DNA of 64,000 nt, from contig NW_003314261.1 in the NCBI RefSeq assembly GCF_000143415.4, positions 6,299,564 to 6,363,563 of the forward strand. Direction: 5' to 3'. This document shows positions 48,854 through 57,879 of this stretch, piece by piece (the stretch's first letter is position 1; each line of letters starts with the position of its first letter). This DNA is from Selaginella moellendorffii. Its lineage: Eukaryota; Streptophyta; Lycopodiopsida; Selaginellales; Selaginellaceae. The translations under genes were made by a program, and so were the position numbers. Below the pieces are notes generated by a model. The model was not told where the DNA came from, made no database searches, and saw nothing but the letters and a program-made list of their open reading frames with translations.

Positions 48854-48929
48854 CTTGATATACACACAGCTGCAGGCAAGTAAAAACATATATGACAATA
48901 CGCTAGCCATGAAATTGCAAGGGCCCAAG

Positions 48930-48951
48930 ATGGCATGTGGCCTCATGCCAT
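48930..48951. repeat. Palindromic motif, near-perfect copy
   Basis: ATGGCATGTGG joined to CCTCATGCCAT; only one central pair departs from full symmetry. Confidence 0.8.
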
Positions 48952-49541
48952 TTCTAAATGTGGTCCTAAACCATTCCATGGTGAACATACCAGGAAGCAC
49001 AAGTGCCGAATATCAAGAGGAAGCGGTAGCCACACCAAAGACAATGCCGCTTGCAACACCGCAACTACTCGTAGCGCCGCTCGCAACACCGCAACTGCTC
49101 GTAGCACCGCTCGCACAAATTGCCACTCGCATAAACTGCCGCTCGCAATGGCGCTCGCAATGCCGCAACCGCTTGTAGACGCATAAACCACAGCTCACAA
49201 CGCCGCTTACACAAGCAGCGCTCACTACGCTCAGCAGAACCAAGAACACGGCACACAAAAATGATAGACCTAGGAATGAGTTCGAGAATTCAAAAATAAC
49301 ACACGCTTGAACGTCACATCAAATCCTCTGACAAACCAGATCTTATGATTCCTCTGACAAATTTCAAACTGAGTAGCTTCTAGACTTTGCTGTCGGAGGT
49401 TGAACTTTGTCACATCATGTCCTTGCCTCGATCCAGCTGTGCCATGTTAGTGATTCGAACTTTGCCATGCCATGTCAGCGATCCGCGCCAAGATTATTCG
49501 CCGTGTAAAGGAATAATTATGCTGTGTGTGTACGTCCATTT

Positions 49542-49640
49542 ATGGCAATATAAGGCCACACGCCATTCAAAGAATAATGCTAGTCGAGCATTTTTTGGTG
49601 CATTCTTGGGTTCAAAATTGCATGAGCCCACACGCTATAA
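49542..49640. repeat. Duplicated block with two palindromic motifs, copy 1
   Basis: Palindromic motifs at 49542-49566 and 49618-49638 flank GAGCATTTTTTGGTGCATTC. The same arrangement recurs at 50480-50580. Confidence 0.75.
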
Positions 49641-49973
49641 AGTTTACCTATACCAAAAATAGAAATAGCTTTATTTACTTGGGAATTTAAGTGGTTGAGG
49701 CATTTTTAAACCTACAAACACATGCCCTACTTACATTCATTTGGTTGCTTAAAATTCAAAAATATTATAAACCTTTCTTTTTGCATTTTCAATGTTTTCA
49801 ATTATGGTTTTTGATTTTCGCAGGACCAGCTTAGTAATCTATTTGCATCCCGTCATGTTTATAGCTAGCTTTCGTTTGTCCCCTTCACTAGCCTGAGATA
49901 CATCTGCTCGAAATCTGCCTCTTACAGCATTTGCCCAGAAAGGGCATCTTTCTTCACGCAGCATTTGCCACAT

Positions 49974-50006
49974 GTTTAGGGTTAGGGTTTAGGGTTTAGG
50001 GTTTAG
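49974..50006. repeat. Interstitial telomere-like tract (TTTAGGG)n
   Basis: About four and a half units of the plant-type telomere repeat inside the transposon promoter region. Plant promoters often contain AAACCCTA 'telo boxes', so it may be regulatory. Confidence 0.85.
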
Positions 50007-50479
50007 CAATTCAGTAGCTTGATAAACATGTAAATACAGAACTTGATGCAAAATCCTTTGATATGTCACAATGCCCCTAGGACCATAAACACATTTCAAT
50101 AGAAAGGGTCCTTTCATTTCATAACTCCTTACGTAGATCTTGGTGAAACCAGAGTTAGTGAAGTTGGTTTCTTGTGATCCCGCATCTGATTGTGATGTCC
50201 CTTTGCAGTGTTGATGGAAAGGTCAATGCACACCAAACTGTAGAATCTTGGAGCAAAATAACGGTCGGATCTATGGCAAATGCCCCTGAAAAATTGTAAG
50301 GCTCGTGTGGTCTCATGTGGTGTCCGATCGAGATGCTTCTTTGCAGGGTCATCAAGAAGGACATTGTATACCATTCTGTAAAATCTAGTTGCGATCTAAC
50401 GGTTGGATCTCCAGGAAACTCAAAACAATCTCGCGCATGTTAGAATATTCTAGGAATATACTCCTATGTGCTCCTGAAA

Positions 50480-50580
50480 ATGGCATGCGGCCCCACGCCA
50501 TTCAAGAGATAACGCCAGATGACGCCGAGCATTTTTTGGTGCATTTTTTGGGATCAAAATTGCATGAGCCCACACGCTTG
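50480..50580. repeat. Duplicated block with two palindromic motifs, copy 2
   Basis: Motifs at 50480-50501 (ATGGCATGCGG/CCCCACGCCAT) and 50560-50579, separated by GAGCATTTTTTGGTGCATTT. Both this block (after 50580) and the region near 49305 continue with CTTGAACGTCACATCAAATC. Confidence 0.75.
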
Positions 50581-51259
50581 AACGTCACATCAAATCCTCT
50601 GACAATTTATTTAGCTGAACATCTGGCATTTTTGGAAATACAAGATGCTTTGGAATATCCAATCATGCATGGTATAAATATAGCGAGGGTATTAAATGAT
50701 ATCCCAACCATGATCTTTCTTTTGGATTTCGCGTGCATGCAGTCCGAGGAATGATGACGTTGCGGATTTCTTTTGGATTTCACGCATGCGCGCGCCGATC
50801 CAGAAATTAATGGTGGCGCCCAAGTCCGAGGAATGATGACGTGGCGGGATTACCAACCGTCGTGACATTTCGCGCGTGTGAGGTTAGGTTTTGCATTTTG
50901 CTTCGTACTCGCACTCGCACACTCGCGCTCGCATCGCGCTCCCACTCGCGCTCCCACTTCTCTACAGGTTTCTCGTGTGCATCGGCGTCCACTCGCGCTT
51001 GCATCACACTCGCGCTCGCATCGCGCTCGCATCGCGCTCGTGTGCATCGGCGTCCACTTCAAGACACACCCAGTTTGTAACTTCGCCGCCAACTCCGCCG
51101 CCCACTCCGCCACCCACACGCAGCCCACTTGGTGTCCCGGGAGATTTCAGCGCCACTCTCCAACTGTAAGTGGCAGAGTAGCCTTGCTGCTACAATCCGC
51201 TGCACACACAGTGCACATTCGCCAGCGAGTCCGGTTGTCATGCCTCCATTCGGCTTCAA

Positions 51260-54200
51260 ATGGTAAGTCTTTTAGGCCAAGTAGAAAATGGCATGAGGCC
51301 ACATGCCATTCAGTAGCAACATTGGCATGCACCGATTGGGCTCTCGAGTGCAGTCCGGTTACAGATGGCGTGTAGCCTCACGCCATCTTAGGATGCAACC
51401 TCAAGACATCTCATGCAGTGGTGAATGGCGTGTGGCCTCACGTTATTTCCAGCTACTAGCTTTTCATCTGTCAGCTCTAATTGTTGTGCATTTCTGAACA
51501 GGCGAGGAATTGCGTTCTTCTTCCAGCCACTGTCAATGTGGATGCAGAGAAGGGGGAGGAGCTCGCCAGTTGGACTTTCGGGATGGAAGGCGAGGATCTG
51601 AGGTTGTACAACACAGATGGTGGGAGAAAAGAATGCATGGGGATCCTCATCCAAGTGACAGACACTCCATGCAGTTCCATGCAAGAATATGGACTGGCAC
51701 TTGTGGTAGAGACAGCGTCTGCCTTCAAGATCCACCTTGCACATCCTAGCGGCTTCCCGGAGGGGGGCAGCGGCTATGAGGAATTCCTAGAGGGAGCTAG
51801 GGAGAGGTTGTCCAGGAGGCCCACAATTTCAAAGACGCTGCGGGTCTATGAAGATCACATGGAATCCACGGACCTCACCTACGGCAATGTTCAAAAACTA
51901 TATTCCAACATTGAGCCGTTGAGAGTGCCTCCAGTTCGCGAAGCGAAGGGGAAGGGGGTCGATCTGGAAACTACCCTGAAGCAGAAAAGGGTGGTCAAGC
52001 TCAAGCCGACGTCCGACTCTCCTCCAAAAAAGAAGCTACTCGGTGATGCCATTGCCTCGGGTTCGAACACTACACCCACCAAAAAGAAGAGCCGCAAAGA
52101 GCAGAAAGAGCAAGAAGAGGCAGCAAAAATTGTCGCAGATAATAGTACTTGTTACTATTCCAACAAAGTATATACAATCGACGTGAGCCGTATCGACATC
52201 CAAAGCAAATACAACCACAGGCTAGTATCTGATGAGTGGGTGGAGAAATTGAAGCAGAAGATGCTGGCAAGTCCAGTAACACCCGACATCGCAGACGTGA
52301 TCCCCTACTACCGAACAATGAAGGGCGAGACGAGGTTTCCAGACTTGATCAATAGGAAGGTGTTGGACAATCAGAACATCCGGTTCTATGCTGTCTCCGG
52401 GCAGCATTCTAGCTTGGCGATGCAAGAGATAGTTGTGGATATTATGGTGGGCGAGGAGGTGAAGAAAGTCTTCAAGACAAGAGTTGTCCGCCTGATAAAA
52501 GGCAACTCGCCCCTCCGATCTATCATATACATCTCCCACGCGCAGAATGTCAAGCAAGAAACGTGCTACAAATCGGGTCTACACGAGACATTGGCACGAA
52601 CACGGAAGCTCTGGGTTCAACTGAAGAAGCCACAAAAACCAGGACAAGGACGTGCACTAGCAACTAGCGCCTGGCAGGTAAGCCTCGTTGCATGTGGCAT
52701 AGCATATGGCCTCACGCCATTTCCATTGCAGGAATTCTCGAGTCTTCTCTCGAAAACACTAGGGGTCAATGACACACTCAGCATCCATAACATTCTACTC
52801 GCGACAAAAGTTTTTTTTGACAAATGGGTAGATGTGCTGAGGAGGTACCATGACGGGGAGTTGCCAAACTCAATGGGTGTGGAGGACGGCCAGAAGCCCA
52901 ATGATTTGAAGCTCAACGCCTTGTGTTTCTCGCGGTCTCTAGACGACGACGACCTTCTGACAATGGCTAATGCTCTTCTACGTGGTGAGGTAGTCTCCAA
53001 CAAGACCAAAATGACTCCCGGCCATATTGTGACATACGAGGACTTGTGCACGACTCTGAGAGCTCGTGCGCTATTGAAGGATTGGATCTTCAAGCAAGTG
53101 GCCGTGGAGAGGGTGAGCATCGACACCATGCAAGAGATGATGGAAGCGCTGGAGTTGTCAAATGAAGACATCGACGAGTACGTGAAGGGGGCCCCCAAGT
53201 TCATCGATCTGCTGCGGGATGCCACGAAAAGTAAAGCTGAGAAATTGGATCAGTATCCAAATTTCATTAAGATTGATGTCGACCGCCGGCTTCAGAAACA
53301 GCTCGACCCCGCAGCAGAGGCCTATTGAGAACCTTACCGGGTATACTTGAATTCGGATGAGGATCAAAGGTGGAGGAGCATCGTTTCCCGCGGAGATGAG
53401 CAGGTCAAGAACATCTTTTGTGTGATGGACTTCACAAACGAGGAGATCACTCATGCAAACGAAGTCAGCTCCATCATTGACTTAATGGTGGGACTTGCGG
53501 AGGTGGAATCTTCAGTCCACTATATGATCTACGACTCCGAATCCTATCACAAGTTCTGGAAGGCCTTGAACGAGGTGAAGGCTCGGTTGAAAGGCAAGGA
53601 GATGCGGGAGATCCATGGGATAATGGCTAAGAAGAAAATACCGACGAATGTCCGCATCTTCACACTCGCCCTTGTTATTGGTCCTGCAGCAGAGTGGGAC
53701 TGGAGTGACTTCCCAGCTTCGTTCGACAAGGCCAATCGAATTGATCTGAGGGAGGTCAATTTACCCGTGCCTGAGGAACTGAAGACGGCTATGGAGCTTT
53801 CGAATCCAAAGAAAGCTCCAGGTGCAGCATGGGAAATGCTCAGCTGGGTCTTCAACGCAATAGCGGGTGGGTCACCTGCTTCCGACTCCAAGGGCAAATG
53901 CGTTGTCGAGTACAACTGCGGCGGACTATTCTTTCGAGCCGCACTACTCAAGGGTGTCCCATGTGTTGCGGTGACAAACTCCATTGAAGAGGTGACTTCA
54001 ATGGAGCATATAATTACAGTTGCCAAAGAAAAATAGTATCTTCTCTGCGAACCTGGTGAGTACACACTTTAAGTTTAAATGTTATCTCACAAGCTCTGTA
54101 TGCAGGAGCGTGGCCACCCCCAGATGCTGAAACGGCGTTAACAGCTACTGTTGAAGATACCCATGTTGGGCCGAGCTCACAACCTGCACAAGGTAAGGTC

Positions 54201-56879
54201 ACGTGAGGCCTCACGCCATTTTGATTATAGATCGTTGTGAATATTCAGACACGAGGACTGAAAAGCGCACTGGTGGCGCATCGAAAAAGGACAAACAGAC
54301 AAGCAATAGGAAAAAAGGAGGTACAAATTATATTTGCAATGGCGTGTGGTCTCATGCCATTCCTTGCAGGAGAAACTTCTTCAAAGGCAAAACAGACAAG
54401 CACCAGCCAAGCTCAAACTGACAGTGGTCATAAAAAGCGAAAGCACGTTGGACAGTCGTCGAGATCAGAGGCGTTTGATTCGAAAAGGAAGAAGGGCAAC
54501 GAAAAGATGATAGGTAATGCCTCGCGGTTATGGCGTGTGTGCTCATGCCATTCATTGCAGATCAAGGGCTGAGTGAAAGCAGGCAGTCACCACCTCCTGA
54601 CTCAGATTCCTATGGAGGACTCCCCTTCCCCAATCTCAATGGAGAGGTACAATGGATGAGGGAAGCTTTTCAAGTCAGGGCCACGTTTTTCTCATCTCGT
54701 CGTCTTCGAAGGGTGCAAGAACATGCAGAAACCATGTTAAGACAGTCGGGTGAGGATACGATCCTAGGTCACGCACTAAAACAGGCTATGGATGTCTTGT
54801 ATTTTGAGATGGAGACTCGGCTAGATGATTTTCCCAAGATGGTCCTGGAAGAACAAGCCATCCAGCCTGAGCAGCCTATGGAAGAAATGCAGGAGGGGGA
54901 TGAGGAGCTAGAGAAAGATAATGAGCAGGAAGAACAGAAGGACGAAGAGGAGGACAAAGAAGAGGAGGACGAAGAAGAGGAGGACGAAGAGGACTTGGAT
55001 GGTCCTCACAATGGTGACGATCACAATAACGACGACAACGATGATGACGACGATGGCCAGCCTGAGGTGGCCAAAGAGCAGCGGAGGAAGGTCATACAAG
55101 ACAAACCATCAGGTAAATAATAGTACATCCATTCCTAACCTTTTACCATTTCTAACATTGTCCATGTAGGTCGCAGAGCAAATGGTAAGTAGAGATTATT
55201 CAGTTGAATTTACAAACTCTAGCCTTTAGTGTCGAGGAAGGATAGTGCCAAGCAAGGGTCGAAACGTATGTCCAATCCTTCAGAATCAGCAGTGCGCCCA
55301 AGTGATATCGGTCCTAGTTCCTCAATAGCAGTTGATGGTAAATACAGTATAGTCGATTCAATGTGCTAATGAGTTTGTTTTTAGTAGCACGGGAGGATAC
55401 CATCTCAATCGAAGGGAGATATTTGGACATGCATATGGATCCGCTAGTGGACTCTACTTGGCTGCAAGAGTCATCAGAGCTGGTGGAGGCTACTATCCAT
55501 ATCAACGCCAAACAAGCTGACCACACTCCACTTGATGCTGCCTATACCACTGAGTCAATCTTGTCCACGTATCCAACTGACGGTGACCAGGTGCCATTGG
55601 ACCCACATGAGGCCGCCCCAGCCGTCGAGCCGGTCGTATCCTCATTTCCAACGGACTTAACGTGTGCCCAATCGTCTGACTACGCGCCGTTGGAACCTCC
55701 CTACACCGCCCCTGCTGCCTGTTTGGTCATGTCCACTTTGCCAACGGAGGCACCAGCTGAAATGGCGTGTGATCACACGCCATCGGAACCACCCCATGCC
55801 ACTGTTGAGCCAGTTGTACCAGAGTCTATAGCTGAAATGGCATGTGCCCACACGCCATCGGATACGATTGACCCCACATTGCAGAGGAGAGTATTTCCGC
55901 CCTTCACGTTTCCTCGACCAAAACCCTCTCAACGACCATCGGGAGCACCATTCGCTAATATTGTAGATGGTAAAATTGACTTGTACCATTTTTTATGCTG
56001 ACGCATTTCATTTCAGAGTCACGGCGAAGGTACTATATCGTTTTTGATCTGAACGGTGTCCTTTTCTCCCATGAGCGTGGCTCGTCCTCGAATGTCATTG
56101 CACCCTCCAAAGCCTGCGGTCGCAAGTTGGTCAAAAGAGACAGATTCACATTAATCACACGGGAGAAACTGCGGGATCTAATAATGACCATGCGACACTT
56201 AAAACAGAGGGCCGGGTTCAATTTGCAATTGGGAGTTTGGACATCCATGATGCGCCACAATGCATTAACGTTGCTACAGATGATGCACGATCAGACGCGA
56301 GTAATATTACCATTTGACTTTCTCCTAACGCAGGAGGATTGCTTGACTATGGTCCATGTGAGGGGTAGCAAGCCCATCTTCGTCAAGCCAGAGGCTGTAG
56401 TGATGAACCAGACTGCTAGCTCAAGTGAAATCCTCATCATCGATGACTCGCCGATTAAAACTGCAGCGAACACGCACACATATGCAGTGCACCCCATCTC
56501 TTGCAGTATGGAAACTAGGGAGAAGAAACCGTATGTTCTAGGGGACCTTGCAAAACGGCTTGGAGCGATGGTGATAGAGAACCGGCCAGTCCAGGAGGTG
56601 GCTGCAGAAATCAACCAAATGGCAGATGGAAGGGTATATCAGAAGCCATTTGATCGGACAGACACCAGTCATCATTTATGGCATGTATATTGTCTAGCCA
56701 AGCACTATCCGCATCTCCATAATCTGCTCAACCGGATGGGTTCTTCGACCACTGAACATGAGCGTGGACGTATTAGAGAAGAGATGGCATTACTATTGGG
56801 TTTAAATCCTGATAGTGTGGAGAGTGATGAAATTCCAAGATTATTGTATAGGCGTTGGAGGCAAAAAATAACAGTCTGA
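51260..56879 (+). CDS. ParB-like + methyltransferase-like + FCP1/HAD-like multidomain protein, spliced
   Basis: Proposed exons: 51260-51262 (ATG), 51502-52677, 52732-53991, 54037-54055, 54106-54192, 54231-54320, 54370-54513, 54561-55112, 55170-55184, 55230-55337, 55385-55969, 56017-56879. They join in one frame to about 1,633 codons, with every 3' intron in phase 1. Residues about 215-345 form a ParB-like domain (YTIDVSRIDIQSKYNHR, then FYAVSGQHSSLAM in place of the usual G-E-R-R-x-x-A). Residues about 600-830 are methyltransferase-like (SDFP near a strand end, then GKCVVEYNCGGLFFRAALL, an AdoMet-type turn) and may be catalytically weak. A Lys-rich linker and an acidic run (about 1038-1096) follow. 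Residues about 1350-1520 are FCP1/HAD-like (VFDLNGVLF, GVWTSM, ILIIDDSPIK). One TGA (53326-53328) sits in frame between the ParB-like and methyltransferase parts and is not removed by any obvious intron. Expression and start codon are inferred. Confidence 0.65.
51263..51501 (+). other. First intron, 239 nt, with three palindromic motifs
   Basis: Donor AAATG|GTAAGT directly after the proposed ATG and acceptor TGAACAG|GCGAGG. Palindromic motifs at 51288-51309, 51365-51386 and 51425-51446. A start codon split off by an intron this way keeps the downstream frame (M-ARNCVLLPATV). Confidence 0.5.
52678..52731 (+). other. Micro-intron, 54 nt, palindrome next to the acceptor
   Basis: Donor CTGGCAG|GTAAGC, acceptor CCATTGCAG|GAATTC. 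The motif at 52692-52720 fills most of the intron. The length is a multiple of three without a stop, so retention would add 18 residues. Confidence 0.65.
53992..54036 (+). other. Probable micro-intron, 45 nt, removing an in-frame TAG
   Basis: Donor GAAGAG|GTGACT, acceptor AAAAATAG|TATCTT, phase 0. Splicing yields VTNSIEEYYLL, which lines up with FAIEEHHFF after the AdoMet motif of the MULE-borne methyltransferase. Without splicing the protein would end here. Confidence 0.5.
54193..54230 (+). other. Micro-intron, 38 nt, mostly palindrome
   Basis: Donor CAAG|GTAAGG, acceptor TGATTATAG|ATCG, phase 1. The motif TCACGTGAGGCCTCACG at 54199-54219 occupies over half of the intron. This is at the short extreme for plant introns. 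Confidence 0.7.
54321..54369 (+). other. Micro-intron, 49 nt, with palindrome
   Basis: Donor GGAG|GTACAA, acceptor CCTTGCAG|GAGAAA, phase 1. The motif at 54339-54360 ends nine bases before the acceptor. Confidence 0.7.
54514..54560 (+). other. Micro-intron, 47 nt, with palindrome
   Basis: Donor ATAG|GTAATG, acceptor CATTGCAG|ATCAAG, phase 1. The motif at 54530-54551 ends nine bases before the acceptor, the same spacing as in the previous intron. Confidence 0.7.
55762..55858. repeat. Two palindromic motifs inside a coding exon
   Basis: 55762-55783 is a perfect 22-bp palindrome centred on TGATCA, and 55837-55858 is near-perfect. Both are translated in the same frame and give the repeated peptides MACDHTPS and MACAHTPS. 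Confidence 0.8.
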
Positions 56880-57297
56880 GATGGCATGTATTTATTTAAA
56901 AATGTAACTTATTATGGCATGGGGTTCCATGCCATTGTATTAATATTAAAAGACAATTCTTTGAGAGGATTTGCATTATACTAGAAGTGTTACAGCATGT
57001 TATTGGAAGTCTACGAAGTTGTTTTATTAATAAGGGGAAAGTAAAGATTGAATGGGGACTTGGGCTCCACCTAGACTTGGAGCAATTGAGCCAATATTAA
57101 AAGGATGGAAAGAAATTGGACGACGATGATAAGGAGAAGAGAGAGGTGAAGCAATGGCAGGGGGAGGAGAAGTGATTGAGTAGACATTTCCTTGTTTAAA
57201 ATAAAATGGCATGTGCCTCAATGCAGTTGAATTTTGTTATATTTATATACTATATAAATGTTTGGAAACCTTATTTTACAAGTGGGATAATGACAAT
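56880..57297. other. 3' flank of the multidomain gene and right subterminal region
   Basis: No gene. Palindromic motifs lie at 56914-56935 (ATGGCATGGGG/TTCCATGCCAT) and 57206-57225 (partial). The AT-rich stretch may hold the polyadenylation signal (AATATTAAAAG near 56942). Confidence 0.5.
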
Positions 57298-57321
57298 TCC
57301 CACTTTAACGAAATAGAGCTT
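57298..57321 (-). repeat. Terminal inverted repeat, right, 24 bp
   Basis: Perfect reverse complement of 44739-44762. It is followed by TAAA (57322-57325), the target duplication. Confidence 0.9.
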
Positions 57322-57325
57322 TAAA

Positions 57326-57760
57326 GTGTTTGAAAATATCTTGAAAAAGATTGTAAAGGATAATAAAAAAGACTAGGATGAGAAAATCTTAGATGCTTTG
57401 TGGGCTTATAGGATTGTATATAAAGTATTTACAGGCATAACACCTTGTCATCTCACCTATGGCTAAAAAGCTTTAACACCTATAGAATTTATAATTCCTT
57501 TTTTACGTATTACAATTAAAAATGGTTTAGACGAAAAAGAAGCTCTTAAGCAAAAACTTGCCAAAATAGAAAATTTAGACGAGTTTAAGCTTAGAGCAAT
57601 CTAGACCTTATATGCAATTCAAAAAGATAACTAAAAATCTCTTGTAAGCTTAAACCAAGAGATAAAGTTCTTTGGTATCAAGGCAAAATAAATGATCTTG
57701 GAAATAAATTCAAGAGAAAATAGAATGGTTTATTTATTTTGTCTAAGATATCAACTCCAA
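57326..57760 (+). pseudogene. Gypsy integrase, 3' part (resumed)
   Basis: VFENILKKIVKDNKKD, stop, DEKILDALWAYRIVYK and GITPCHLTYG match the integrase segment after the catalytic Glu (L-x-x-A-L-W-A-Y-R-x-x-Y-K, T-P-x-x-L-x-Y-G). The region after 57700 is the decayed integrase C-terminus. Confidence 0.75.
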
Positions 57761-57879
57761 AAATGGCTGAAATGCACACCTTAAATGAGGATGATACTAC
57801 AATAATAAATTTAAACCATTTAAGGAAGTATCACGAAGATATAAGCATAAATATTATCTATATCTTAAGGTAAAAAACT

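Larger units (their letters stand above)
48496..51259. promoter_or_regulatory. Shared divergent promoter and leader region of the 12.6-kb element
   Basis: This 2.7-kb region separates the start codons of the two outward-facing genes and has no convincing ORF. It holds nine palindromic motifs (48569-50579), a long hairpin (48675-48853), a GCT/GCA-rich degenerate repeat (about 49060-49220), a telomere-like tract (49974-50006), a ~100-bp duplicated block (49542-49640 and 50480-50580) and a CTCGCACTCGC-rich leader (about 50900-51060). GTCCGAGGAATGATGACGT occurs twice, near 50738 and 50822. On the - strand CTGCACTTTCAG just before ATGGCC suggests a leader intron of the transposase gene. Confidence 0.5.
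44739..57321. mobile_element. 12.6-kb DNA transposon with DDE-like transposase and ParB-like/methyltransferase/FCP1 gene
   Basis: The element is 12,583 bp, bounded by perfect 24-bp terminal inverted repeats starting AAGCTCTATTTCGTT and by a TAAA duplication that splits a gypsy integrase frame. Two large genes are transcribed outwards from a shared 2.7-kb central region: a transposase on the - strand (45428-48495) and a multidomain gene on the + strand (51260-56879). About 24 near-perfect palindromes are scattered through it. Intact ends and long open frames indicate recent insertion, but isolated in-frame stops exist in both genes. I cannot assign it to a named superfamily; the transposase resembles the large plant, fungal and animal proteins with a G-H-T-H-E/D-D motif. 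Confidence 0.85.

Noticed and set aside
48943-49258. Cys/Ala/Arg-rich ORFs near 49 kb and 50.8-51.3 kb
   Set aside because: They lie in degenerate GCT/CTCGCA repeats of the promoter or leader region, overlap each other on both strands and show no domain.
45283-57225. CRISPR array as explanation for the repeated palindromes
   Set aside because: Spacing is irregular (tens to thousands of bases), copies vary, the context is eukaryotic with introns, and no cas-like gene is present.
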